Shown here: positions 14,650-25,000 of the stretch, one piece after another | Layout: every line of letters begins with the position of its first letter | How positions within the stretch are numbered: position 1 is the first letter of the stretch | Source of the DNA: a virus | Reading direction: 5' to 3' (one strand) | IMG/VR virus record: IMGVR_UViG_3300031753_000007 | Span: 1-60,168 of that record | Length of the DNA stretch: 60,168 nt | Program-made: the position numbers and the translations under genes | Notes under the pieces: generated by a model | Told to the model about the DNA's origin: nothing | The model's database searches: none | The model's input: only the letters and a program-made list of their open reading frames with translations

Positions 14650-15585
14650 GTGCTCAGCACATACGACGGTCTGGTTCGCCAAGTATTGTTGCGCTGCCCC
14701 TCTGCGTCTCTTTTCCTAGCAAGAGAATGGCTGGACTACGCGTTCCGTCAACTCTGGGACACGCGTCTCTGGAGCTGGCAGCGCCGCTTCAGCCAGTTCC
14801 TTCTCATGCAGCAGTACGGCACGGGCCTCGTCAACGTTACCCGTGGTTCCACCACCGTCATAGGCGTCGGCGCGACCTTCACCTCCTCGATGGTGAACGC
14901 CCAGTTCCGTGTCGGCACTCAGACTCCCATCTACACCATCGCCAGCTTCACCAGTGCCACACAGATCGACCTCAACCAAGTGTGGGGTGGCAACAGTGCC
15001 AATGGCGTCACTTACTCTATCTACAACGCCTATGTCACCGCTCCAAGCGACTTCCAGAACTTCGTGACCGTTTGGGATCCCCTTTTTAACTGGCAACTTG
15101 AGACCAACGTTACGCAGGAAGAGCTGAACGCATGGGACGCCCAGCGTGCGAATACGGGCACGGCCTATGTAGTCGCAAGCCTTTACTACGACGTTAACGT
15201 GAACAATCCGCCGCTGCCGATGTTCGAGATCTGGCCGCACCAGCGTGCACAGTACGTATACCCCTTCATCTATGTGTCGCGTCCACCTGACCTCAGTGAC
15301 CCTGGCGCAACGCTTCCTCGTTATATAAGAGGCGACGTGCTCTTAGAGAGTGCACTCGCCCAATGCGCTCGTTGGCCCGGTCCTGCACGCGACGCAGCGA
15401 ACCCATACTTCAATCTTGCGACTGCCACCATGCACGACAAACGCTACGCCGAGATGGTCCGCCAGATGGAAATCACGGATGACAACATCATGGAAAATGA
15501 TGTGACCTACGTAAGTCTGTCGGCAATGCCTTTTGCCTCAATTCCCTATGGAGACGCGCGTTTCCTTCAAAATCATGATATCTGA
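14650..15585 (+). CDS. Head-to-tail adaptor
   Basis: 311 residues from GTG. Residues 16-50 (ASLFLAREWLDYAFRQLWDT) form the helical core typical of podovirus adaptor proteins that dock below the portal. Residues 58-120 are an inserted small beta domain (GLVNVTRGSTTVIGVGATFT, then QFRVG...YTIASF) seen in several phage neck proteins. The C-terminal helices complete the adaptor fold. Role: ring below the portal closing the head and linking the tail. Confidence 0.65.
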   Translation: MLSTYDGLVRQVLLRCPSASLFLAREWLDYAFRQLWDTRLWSWQRRFSQFLLMQQYGTGLVNVTRGSTTVIGVGATFTSSMVNAQFRVGTQTPIYTIASFTSATQIDLNQVWGGNSANGVTYSIYNAYVTAPSDFQNFVTVWDPLFNWQLETNVTQEELNAWDAQRANTGTAYVVASLYYDVNVNNPPLPMFEIWPHQRAQYVYPFIYVSRPPDLSDPGATLPRYIRGDVLLESALAQCARWPGPARDAANPYFNLATATMHDKRYAEMVRQMEITDDNIMENDVTYVSLSAMPFASIPYGDARFLQNHDI

Positions 15586-15607
15586 CACTTACTAAGGAGG
15601 CACCACA

Positions 15608-15805
15608 ATGGCACAACGACGTGGACCGATCGAGACCCCGGACGACTTCGTACCCGGCAAGGACGCCTATGACGCAACTGAGGACTGTACCTACGACGGC
15701 CTCGACGGTGAACCCTACTCCAAGCACAAGGGCACAGGCGGCAAGATCAAGGAAGTTACGCTGGATCAGGAGGGCGTCTTCGGTCGCGTCCCCCAGGAGG
15801 ACTGA
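15608..15805 (+). CDS. Small acidic structural-operon protein
   Basis: 65 residues, ACTAAGGAGG upstream. Acidic and polar (DDFVPGKDAYDATEDCTYDG), no hydrophobic segment. It sits between adaptor and tailspike and ends four bases before the spike start. Function unknown. Confidence 0.6.
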   Translation: MAQRRGPIETPDDFVPGKDAYDATEDCTYDGLDGEPYSKHKGTGGKIKEVTLDQEGVFGRVPQED

Positions 15806-15809
15806 GCCA

Positions 15810-18800
15810 GTGCGCCTGCGCCTCGCCGTTCTCGCTGGCCTCCTCGCTCTCGTGTGCCTGCCTGCGCACGCCGTGGACATCTATGCCCGCTACAATGGCA
15901 ACTGCATGCAGGGAGGATCGCCGGTCACCGTCAATGGTATCCAGTCCTCGCAGAAGGTCATGCAGTCGTTCCCTGGCGCGGGCTGCTCGGTCACTGTCTT
16001 CCTACATGGCACGCTGACGCTCGCATCCATCTTCTCCGATGCCGGGGGCCTGTTCCCTCTCGCCAATCCGTTCAGCGCTACTTCCACAGGCATCGCGGCT
16101 TGGTACAGTGCTGACGGCCGCTACGATGTGCAATACGGGGGCACCTCGATCACCTCTCCCTTCACTATCTCTGATATCGGTCTCTGCTTCTCTTGCGTAG
16201 GTGGCACAGGTACAGTCACATCCTCTGGCAGCCCCGTCGCGGGCAACATCCCTAAGTTCACCAGCCCCACGAACATCGCGCCCGCAGCAGCAACCGATCT
16301 CATCGCCCTCTGGAGCGGCACCTGCAACGCCAGCACCTTCCTGCGCGGCGACGGTGCCTGTGCCACAGCTGGAGGCGGCACCCCAGGCGGCTCTAACACG
16401 CAGCTTCAGTTCAACAACTCCAGTGCCTTTGGGGGCATCACCAACGTCGCAGGTGGCTCCCTGTTGGCTTCCGGTGGAGTCAGCACCACACCCAGTTTCC
16501 AGGTCAAGGCCATCTACGATACGCGCGACTGGATGACCTGCGACGGTTCAACCGACGCCAGCTCCGGGATGAACAGCCTGCTCTCAGCCATTGGCACGGC
16601 CGAGGCCTCCATTCGTTTCATCGGTTCCTCGAACGCTAGCGCCGCCTGTCGCATTGGTAATACCTTCTTCCCCGCTAACGTATCGCTTGATTTCTCGGGT
16701 GGTGGCGCTCTGCAGCTCATCAGCTCCTCCACTGTCATCGGTGGAGGCAGTTATGTCAACGGCACGAGTGTCGAATGTGGCACGGGCACGACCTGTAGCC
16801 TTCCTGCTCTAAGCGTCACAGCAGGCAATACGATCGTGGTCATGGAGGCGCCCTATCCAGGCTTCACTTTCAAAACAACGAAGGTGGCCGACTCTTGCGG
16901 CAACTTTTATATCCACGTTTTCCAGTCGCTTGCCAATCAGCCGCGTAACCAGGGTGCATGGGTCGCTTCAAATGTTAGCGCTGGTGGAGGTACCTGCATC
17001 ATCACCGCTACCACCAATGGCTCTGTGACCACCCATATGATGCTCGCTGCCCAAGTGACTGGTATGGGACCAGTGACTGCCCTCGATACCAGCGCCTCCG
17101 CAAACAGTACAGGCACAACCATGAGCAGTGGCGCTGCTACGACACTCACAGGTGCCTTCCTGCTTGGCTTTGGTGGCCAGCCCTTCACGTCAGAAACATG
17201 CACCGCGGGCGCTGGTTATACACAGCCAGCAAGCGTGGCTGGCCAGTCTACGAATGGCCATATCTGCGCTGAGTATAAGAACGTCTCAAGTGGAGGCTCG
17301 ACCACTGCCACCCAGACCATTACTTCCGACCCTTCCCCCGGCACTTGGGTCTACAGCCTGATCTCGCTTAAGCCTGGCAATGCCACAGGTACGATCTGGG
17401 GCGGCATCATCAATCCAGATCGCCACCAGATCTTCCTGAACGCGGACAGTGCCACTGGCCATGGCGTGATCGACTTTACTGGATCCCCCATCACGTTCGA
17501 CATTTACCCGGAGTGGTGGGGGGCGTCTTCCAATGCGACCGGGGCTACAAACACACCTGCCATCCAAGCTGCGATCTGGGCAGCTTATGGCGGCGGCCAA
17601 ACTCAGGCGCGTACCAATGCCAGTGGTCTCGCCGTCTACAATCGGCCCCTGCGCATCACCAGCTCCTACCCGATCAATGGTGAGCTGAAGATGTACGACG
17701 TGATCGGCTTCCAGATGTTGGGCGTGAACCGCCTCTTCTCCGGCTTCACCCAGAACACAGCTAACCTGCGCATCATTGACGGCCAAGCCATTGCGTATGG
17801 AGAATTCTCCGATCTCAACTTCACGAACGCCGCTAGCTCAACCAATGCCCAAGTCGACTTAGACTTCAATGGGACCTCGACGCCTAACGATCTGCGGCCG
17901 CAGTTCATAGACTTCCATCGCGACAACTTCGTCGGCAACAATCAGACCGATGTCGGCGTCCTCATCGCTAAGTCGGGGGGCACCGCCCAAGGCTCCAATA
18001 TCCAATGTTACGACTGTGCGTCTGTCGGCTTCACGGGAGCTGCATGGCAGATTGGTGGCAACAATACCGGGCGTAACGCTGGGCGATTCTATGCGTTGAA
18101 TGCCCTCGCACTTGGCTACACCGGAGACATCCAAGGATGCCCTCTCTATGGCATCGCTGTCTATGGAGGAGGCTACATTAGCGTCGGCGGCGACACCGGC
18201 ACCGGCATGACCACCATGGAGAACGGATTCTCCACGCAGACCGGCTTCGACATGTACTGTGAGGCGACGCAGGGCCCCTGCATCATGGATCACGTCCGCT
18301 CCGAGAGCCGCCGCCTGATCGCAGGCAGCAATATCCACGTGAAGGATAGTCGTACGCTGAATCAGTCGGCCTTCCCGACGCCAGGCAACACTTTCCCAGT
18401 CTTCCCTACCGTGGGCTCGATCATTCAAGGCTCCGCGGTCGGCGGCGATGGCCACTACTATAAGGTTACAGGCCAGACATCAGCCTTTGGCGGTGTGGGC
18501 ACGCCAGCGGCACCTGTATTGGCGAGTAGCGGCAGCACAACCACTGTGGCGAATACCAACGAGACCGTCGCAGGATCACTTACAATCAAGGCTTTCACCG
18601 CGCTGGAAACGGTCACGCAGGCCGTCACCGGAGCCTCTGGCACCTTGCTGAATCTGCCCACTTCTACGGGCACCATCACCGGCTCCGTGGCAACTGGCAC
18701 GATCGGTAGCGGTGATACCATGACCCAAGCTACGTCGGGCGTTACCTGCACGTCCAGCAATACTCCTACGGGGACGCAGTCGCTGCTCTGTACCAACTTC

Positions 18801-20279
18801 TCGGGCACCGCCGACAACAGTCACACATGGACGGATGGCACGACAAGTGGCACTTACGCACCAACGGCCGCTCCAACATTCTCCGTGTCCAGCCCTCCTA
18901 TGTTGATCACTGCTCACACAGGAGCCCCGGACAACTCGCATGACTGGGTAGGTGGCACCAGCGCTGCACACTATACGCCCACAGCTGTCCCGGCTGGCGC
19001 TGGCTACACCGTGAACGCCTTCGCCGGGTTCCGGGCCTCCATTCTAAGTGGCACTAACGTAGGCTGCTACGGCGTGGTCGTATCGAATACCGCAACCGTG
19101 ATCACCGTGTCCAGCTGGCTGACTAACTACCAGTTCGTCCCCTGTACAGCCCCCGACAGCACATCTAGCTTCGTAGTAGAGCCCAATTGGGGTACTCAGA
19201 CGACAAGTGGCGGCATGACTTGGGCTGACATGGCTGAGAATGGGATTGAGAATAATCTGGGCTCTGGCCTAGGTCTCGCTGTCATCGAGGATACGGATGT
19301 GCCAGGCGATACTATCTCCATAGCAGGCCCCTATGTCAGCCTAAAGAACACGAGCGTCACCCGTAACGACTGGCTTGTGCTACCATCAGGCAATGCCTTT
19401 AATTCGCATTCAGTCAATGATCTTGACCTAGACGTCTATAACTCGATAACGATTACGCAAGCAGGTCACACACGCTATCAGAACTGGGCTATCCCTCGAC
19501 TTACAACAGGAGGAACGCCTACTACATACAATGGCACCCTCTCCCATTACGTCGGCACTAAGCCGATGATCTGGAGCTGCGGCGACGAGACTACCGGGAT
19601 TGCCTGTAACGATACATGGATCGGGGGGCGCACCAACTCGAATGCGGCGCATGACGCCACGCTGACAATCCTAGAGTACGGTGGCATGCTGGGCCGCGCG
19701 ACACCGTTCGGTACGAATCAAGCTGGTACGGATACGGACATGACAGGTGGACCGTCAACAGGCAGCGCGAATGGTGGTGCAATTAACTTCTGGACCTCTA
19801 ATCCTGGAGGGTCGGGTACAACCGTCAACTCTGGCCTGAAGCGGTGGCTGGTCTCGACCGCTGGGCACTTCTTCACGGGCCTTGACAACACCTATGACAT
19901 AGGGGCGACGGGAGCCAATCGGCCACGCAATATCTATGCTGCCACCCAGTTCATCTCGCAGGTAGCGACAGGTACGGCACCTATCGTGGTGTCGTCGACC
20001 ACACCGGTAGCTAACCTGACGGCTGTACCTACGACCTACAATCATTCAGGTACGCAAGCCACTGGCGCTCATGTCGTACAGGACCGCTGTACGCTCGGGA
20101 CGAGCTGCTCGGTGACGCTGACGGGATCTGCTGTCTACACGAGCTCAAGTACCTACGACTGTGTCGCCATTGACCGTACGGGGGCGAATGCGATTCAGTT
20201 CGCACCGTCGTCAGGCAGTGCCTTCGCACTTACAGGCACGGGGACGGATGCGATCTCATATGTCTGCGTGGGGAACTGA
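15810..20279 (+). CDS. Large tailspike with signal peptide and pectate-lyase-like beta-helix
   Basis: 1489 residues from GTG 15810, preceded by CAGGAGGACTG; a longer frame upstream is open but overlaps the previous gene. Residues 1-25 are a signal peptide (LAVLAGLLALVCLPAHAVDI). The region 190-230 has a fibre-turn segment (GGSNTQLQFNNSSAFGG). Around residues 560-585 the motif FDIYPEWWGASSNATGATN, with a following AIQAAIWAA helix, marks the start of a pectate-lyase-3-like right-handed beta-helix, common in depolymerising tailspikes. Later there are tandem related modules (SHTWTDGTTSGTYAPTAAP and a second copy). Likely binds or degrades surface polysaccharide. Confidence 0.7.
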   Translation: MRLRLAVLAGLLALVCLPAHAVDIYARYNGNCMQGGSPVTVNGIQSSQKVMQSFPGAGCSVTVFLHGTLTLASIFSDAGGLFPLANPFSATSTGIAAWYSADGRYDVQYGGTSITSPFTISDIGLCFSCVGGTGTVTSSGSPVAGNIPKFTSPTNIAPAAATDLIALWSGTCNASTFLRGDGACATAGGGTPGGSNTQLQFNNSSAFGGITNVAGGSLLASGGVSTTPSFQVKAIYDTRDWMTCDGSTDASSGMNSLLSAIGTAEASIRFIGSSNASAACRIGNTFFPANVSLDFSGGGALQLISSSTVIGGGSYVNGTSVECGTGTTCSLPALSVTAGNTIVVMEAPYPGFTFKTTKVADSCGNFYIHVFQSLANQPRNQGAWVASNVSAGGGTCIITATTNGSVTTHMMLAAQVTGMGPVTALDTSASANSTGTTMSSGAATTLTGAFLLGFGGQPFTSETCTAGAGYTQPASVAGQSTNGHICAEYKNVSSGGSTTATQTITSDPSPGTWVYSLISLKPGNATGTIWGGIINPDRHQIFLNADSATGHGVIDFTGSPITFDIYPEWWGASSNATGATNTPAIQAAIWAAYGGGQTQARTNASGLAVYNRPLRITSSYPINGELKMYDVIGFQMLGVNRLFSGFTQNTANLRIIDGQAIAYGEFSDLNFTNAASSTNAQVDLDFNGTSTPNDLRPQFIDFHRDNFVGNNQTDVGVLIAKSGGTAQGSNIQCYDCASVGFTGAAWQIGGNNTGRNAGRFYALNALALGYTGDIQGCPLYGIAVYGGGYISVGGDTGTGMTTMENGFSTQTGFDMYCEATQGPCIMDHVRSESRRLIAGSNIHVKDSRTLNQSAFPTPGNTFPVFPTVGSIIQGSAVGGDGHYYKVTGQTSAFGGVGTPAAPVLASSGSTTTVANTNETVAGSLTIKAFTALETVTQAVTGASGTLLNLPTSTGTITGSVATGTIGSGDTMTQATSGVTCTSSNTPTGTQSLLCTNFSGTADNSHTWTDGTTSGTYAPTAAPTFSVSSPPMLITAHTGAPDNSHDWVGGTSAAHYTPTAVPAGAGYTVNAFAGFRASILSGTNVGCYGVVVSNTATVITVSSWLTNYQFVPCTAPDSTSSFVVEPNWGTQTTSGGMTWADMAENGIENNLGSGLGLAVIEDTDVPGDTISIAGPYVSLKNTSVTRNDWLVLPSGNAFNSHSVNDLDLDVYNSITITQAGHTRYQNWAIPRLTTGGTPTTYNGTLSHYVGTKPMIWSCGDETTGIACNDTWIGGRTNSNAAHDATLTILEYGGMLGRATPFGTNQAGTDTDMTGGPSTGSANGGAINFWTSNPGGSGTTVNSGLKRWLVSTAGHFFTGLDNTYDIGATGANRPRNIYAATQFISQVATGTAPIVVSSTTPVANLTAVPTTYNHSGTQATGAHVVQDRCTLGTSCSVTLTGSAVYTSSSTYDCVAIDRTGANAIQFAPSSGSAFALTGTGTDAISYVCVGN

Positions 20280-20972
20280 ATGCCGTACGCGCAAGTCACC
20301 CTCGCCCAGCTCCGTAGTTACTTCTACGAGCAGGTCGGCGGGAACACGGCCTTCTGGAGGACGGATGAAGTCGACCGTATCCTGCAAGAGAGCGTGCGCG
20401 TGTTCAACTGCCTCACTGGCTTCTGGCGGGGCCGCGTCAACTTAGGCCTCACGGTCGCAGGGCAGCACTGGTATAACGTCCCGTCAGGTCTTACCTATAT
20501 CCTGCGCGTAGAGGCAGATCAGGTACCACTCGGCTCCTCCTCGTTATGGGATCTCGACTATGGGCAGCCTGCATGGGAGAGTGAGACTGCGAGCGCAAGC
20601 GACCCAGCGCCTAAAGTGTTTGCTCCCGCGGGCGTCAACCTGTTCGCTCTATGGCCTGCGAGCTTTGCAGGCACCGAGAGCCTCGTAGTCGATGGCGTCA
20701 CACCCGCTCCCGTGCTCACGACGGTCGGCTCCATCGACCTCGGCCAGAGCGAGCTGACGACCATCCTCAACTATGCCCAGCACATCGCGCAGTTCAAGGA
20801 AGGCGGGCAGGAGTTCGAGGCCTCGCAGCTCTGGCTGCAGGACTTCCTCAAGGATGCTGGCGGACGCAACGCCATACTCATGAATAGCAGTAAGTTCCGC
20901 AATTGGATGGGGTTGACGGATCGCAAGAAGCGTCCCATCCATAAGCCTGAGCAACGCGTAGGAGCGAGGTGA
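20280..20972 (+). CDS. Tail adaptor-like protein
   Basis: 230 residues, starting directly after the spike stop. N-terminal helices (LAQLRSYFYEQVGG, VDRILQESVRVFNCLTGFW) resemble adaptor/neck proteins, and the C-terminal helix (HIAQFKEGGQEFEASQLWLQ) is typical of this phage structural family. It ends in an overlap with the next gene. Likely part of the neck or tail hub. Confidence 0.6.
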   Translation: MPYAQVTLAQLRSYFYEQVGGNTAFWRTDEVDRILQESVRVFNCLTGFWRGRVNLGLTVAGQHWYNVPSGLTYILRVEADQVPLGSSSLWDLDYGQPAWESETASASDPAPKVFAPAGVNLFALWPASFAGTESLVVDGVTPAPVLTTVGSIDLGQSELTTILNYAQHIAQFKEGGQEFEASQLWLQDFLKDAGGRNAILMNSSKFRNWMGLTDRKKRPIHKPEQRVGAR

Positions 20973-22036
20973 TGGCCGTCACCGACCAGGAAGTCGAGGC
21001 CAACGTTATCTACCGCCTGCTGGAGAATGGCAACGCAGACGCTTCCCCTGCGCCTGTGACGGCCATCACCCTGACGCTCTCTGGCGGCGCCCATACCTAC
21101 AAGTTCTTCAACGTCTGGTTCCCGATCGGTGCAGGCGTCTCCATCCTAGGCCAGAGCTATACCGAGACTGTCATCATCAACAACATCGGTGCCGCCTCGA
21201 TCCTTGTGCAGGACAACTTCGGTCACAGCCAGGTTATCCCCGCGCTGACGCAGGCGAATGTGTCTCTAGTATCCACAGGCGATGGCGTGACCTTGCTGCA
21301 GATCCTGATCGGCGCGGTGAATCCCGCTGACACGGTCCAGATGATCGCATGGAGCCCGTTCATCCAGAAGACCGGGACAGGCATCAACCTGATCCCCTTT
21401 GCGAATCAAGGCTTCCTCGGTTGGGGCCAAGATATCGGCGTGACTGCCACCATCATTCCCATCAATCCCCTGTTGACCACCATGTTCACTGTCCAACAGA
21501 TCTTCGACTCGATGAACCGGGTGCAGCAGAAATTCCTGCTCGACACAGGTATACACTGCGTGCGTACGACGATCGGTGGGGTCGTGGGCCAAGGCACCTA
21601 TGCGTTGCCTGTGGACAGTACACGTCCCCGTCGCCTCACCTGGACCGACTCGACTGACCTCAAGACACGGGCCCTCACGCAAGTCGACACTTGGGAACTT
21701 GACCAGGGCTTCCCAGACTGGCCCAGCGATCAAGCCATCCCCATCGTATGGTGGGAGACCACGCTTCCGCAGCAGCAGGTGGGCCTCGCTAAGACGCCAG
21801 CGAACAACGGCACCATTGGCCTGCTCTACGTGCAGCTCGCCGCGACGCTCGCGGGCACAGGCGTGACGCTGGTGGTCCCGGACGACTGGAGCCCTTACAT
21901 CCTGTGGGGGACGCTGGCGGAGTTACTCAGTGCTGATGGCCAGTCCTTCGACCCTCTACGCGCCCAATACTGCCGCCGTCGCTACGAGGAAGGCGTGGAA
22001 CTCGCACGCTTGGTGCTGGGAGGGAGCTGGACGTGA
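20969..22036 (+). CDS. Tail/neck structural protein
   Basis: 355 residues; GTG 20969 or ATG 20972 could start it. Residues 20-95 form a beta domain (ITLTLSGGAHTYKFFNVWFP); a helical adaptor-like part follows (IFDSMNRVQQKFLLDTGIHC), and the C-terminus has the same helical ending as the preceding protein. Coupled by a GTGA overlap to the large tail gene. Likely a neck ring component. Confidence 0.6.
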   Translation: MMAVTDQEVEANVIYRLLENGNADASPAPVTAITLTLSGGAHTYKFFNVWFPIGAGVSILGQSYTETVIINNIGAASILVQDNFGHSQVIPALTQANVSLVSTGDGVTLLQILIGAVNPADTVQMIAWSPFIQKTGTGINLIPFANQGFLGWGQDIGVTATIIPINPLLTTMFTVQQIFDSMNRVQQKFLLDTGIHCVRTTIGGVVGQGTYALPVDSTRPRRLTWTDSTDLKTRALTQVDTWELDQGFPDWPSDQAIPIVWWETTLPQQQVGLAKTPANNGTIGLLYVQLAATLAGTGVTLVVPDDWSPYILWGTLAELLSADGQSFDPLRAQYCRRRYEEGVELARLVLGGSWT

Positions 22037-25000
22037 GTCAGTACAACCATGCGCTTCGTAAGTTCGCAGACACTGGCCTCCAGCTGCGCCTGCCCGTCGA
22101 CTTAGTACCAGCTACGCAATATAGCCGCTTGACTAATGCGCTCCCCGTGATCGAAGGTGAGATCCGCACGCGTGATGGGCTGACGCTGATAAAGGACGTC
22201 TTCACGCAGGCGGCTATCGCCACTCTCTCGCGTGCGAATATCGGCACCCTACTGGCTACGACAGCCACCACGATCTATCCCCACGGCTACGTTGTAGGCC
22301 AAGGCGTCACCATCGTGGTCGTAGGCAATGACCCAATGGGGGGCAACGTAATCGAGATCGGTACCTTCTTTGTCACCATTACGGCAATTCCATCGCCTAC
22401 TCAGTTTCAGTGGGCGGTAGGTCAAGGAATCCCAGGCACTTGGTCTGGTACTCAACTGATGGCTAATGTCTTCGCTCAAGCCACAGGGGCAGGGCCAGTG
22501 CAAACACTCAACGCGACTGTCATCACCAATATCTTCCGCCTGAACCAGTCGCTGCCCAGCGTCCCGAGTGACCAGATCGTGGCCATGAGTGGGCGGCTTT
22601 ACCGTTCCAACCTGAACACGACAGCTCCAACGTCTGTAAGTTTCGTCATCAACGCCTTAGGCATCTCGATCAACATCATCACGGTAACACTAACGGCACC
22701 ACCTTTCACACTTCCCCTTGGTACGCTGGTCACGCTCTCTGGCCTCACCACTAACCCTGGACTCAATGGCGCTACCTTCTTCGTCTCCCAGATTACATCT
22801 ACGACGGTTAGCGGGTTCATCTCGCAGTTACCTGTGCCCAACCTAGCGGAGACCGGGCAGATCACGGGACAGACTCTAGTACAGCCTCCGTTCGAGGAGC
22901 TGGTGCTGCCATCCATCGCAGGTGAGCCGCCATCGACGCAGAATGGCTTCTCTCCGCGTCCACTCTCGATCATCGAGTTCCGCTTCACGGACGACCCTGC
23001 ATCGTGGGCAATCATCGCGAGCCCGAGCGTGATGGCTAAGTACCGTGAGCAGGCAGGCAGCTTACCATTCCTCTTCTTCGGCTTGGGGAACTATGTGCCT
23101 ATCCTGCCCGCTACGGCTACGGCAGGTGCGGCAGGCAGCTTGAACTCGACAGGAGGAGCTAACTATGACTGGCGCTACACTTACTACGACGGCTATGTGA
23201 ACACGGAGGGTAATCCCTCGCCAGGCACGGTTGCGGGCTCGGTCGATGTCAAGAACTCGACAGCCCAGACCAATCCCGACCCTAACTTCAACGGGGGCGG
23301 CTCATTTCCGTTCACGAACTCGGCCTTCACAGGCGTCTCGAATACAGGGGGCACAGGCACTGCGACTCAGTCCGATGCGACCACGTTCCACCAGACCAGC
23401 TGTCGCTGGCGGGGCTTCGCCAATCCAGTCACCACACCCTTCTTGATCACACTAAGCGTTACGTGGCAGGTCACCATCGTCCATACGACCCCAGCTCCTG
23501 TGCAAGGGCAGCTCAACTACTCGACCGATGGAGGTGTGACCTTCCACAACTTCGCTGTCGTCTCTAACGCCTCCTCGGGGACGCTGGTCTCGACGGTGAA
23601 CCTGCCGCTCTCGACTGACTTCACGCAGGTCCAGCTGCAGGCATATGGCTTCTGCAACGTCGACGTTGCTACCCACATGACAGGCAGCTCCGTCACCATC
23701 CTCATCTCGAACATCGAGATCGACAGCAACCTGAGCCCGACGTCCGGTGCTATCCCAGTCGTAAACCAAACTGGCGTGGTCTGTGTGCAGGCACCTACAG
23801 TCAATGATGGGCGCATCACGGGCATCCGCCTCTACCGCCGCGGTGGGTCGCTGCCTGATTTCTGGCGTCTGGTCGGCACCTTCAACCTAAGTGCCCTTGT
23901 GCGTGGGGGCTGTGGCGTCGGCTTCCTCCAGATCATCGACAACGTGCCCGACAGCCAGCTCTCTACACAACCCTTCCTCCAGCTCGACAACGACATGCCC
24001 GTCTCGTCGATCTCCACGCTCAACCAGCCGCTCAACTTCGTCTGGGGGCCAGTGGGACTAGAGGCGCGCGTGCTGGGTGTAGGCGACCCCAACCGCCCTG
24101 AGTGCGTCTACTTCTCGAAGCCAGGCAACCCGGATGCGTGGCCTCCCGAGAACTTCCTCGAAGTGTCGGAGCCCGGCACGCCCATGGTCGCAGGCTGCGT
24201 CTACAACAACCAGAACTTCGCCTTCTCCCGCGAGCGCATTTATCAGCTCATCGAGGGTTACATCGCGAATGTCACCTTCACTCCCTTCGTCACGCCCTCA
24301 GCACATGGCCTCTTTACGCCGTGGGGCCTCGCGGTCGGGCCAGCGATCTACTTCGTGTCGAAGGATGGCATCTACGAGACCATCGGTGGCCAAGAACGCT
24401 CGATCGTCGAGAATGATATCAAGCCACTGTTCCCCACTTACGATACGCCGGGGCAGGACGTCGAGGGTTACGAAGCGGTTGACATGACGAAGCCTGACAA
24501 CATCCGCCTGCGCTATCACAACGATGAGCTTTACTTCACTTACACAGGCGCGACCACAGGCACTCGCCAGATGCTCGTGTATGACATCCTCAAGAAGCGG
24601 TGGCGCGCAGGCCGCTTCTCCGCTGGCATCAGTGAGGTCTACTCGCAGCCTGACATCACCAGCTCACTCCTGCTAGGGACCGATGGGGGCGCGTACTACT
24701 CGGCTGGCGGCAACTTCGATCCCTTCGAGCTGGATGTGATCGAGAATGCGATCATCCTAGCCGCGGCTACGGCTACGACGCTCACGCCGGGCAGCTACTA
24801 TGCGCGCATGAGCCGTTTCACAGCAGTGGGTGAAGTCGCACTCTCGAACGAAGTCGCAGGCCTCGCCATAGATGCAGCACATGGCATCTTGGTAGTGTTC
24901 CCCAGCGCTCCGGCAGGTACCACTAAGTGGCGTGTGTACTATGGCACGACACTCGGCCAAGAGAACCAGTATATGGAGTTCATCGAGGCCACCGTCGCGG

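Noticed and set aside
15621-15809. Upstream extension of the tailspike frame
   Set aside because: It overlaps the preceding small gene and encodes a basic, repeat-free leader; the GTG at 15810 gives a proper signal peptide after a ribosome site.
8381-20279. CRISPR-like repetition in the fibre genes
   Set aside because: The repeats are in frame, have no spacer structure and encode fibre-shaft motifs.
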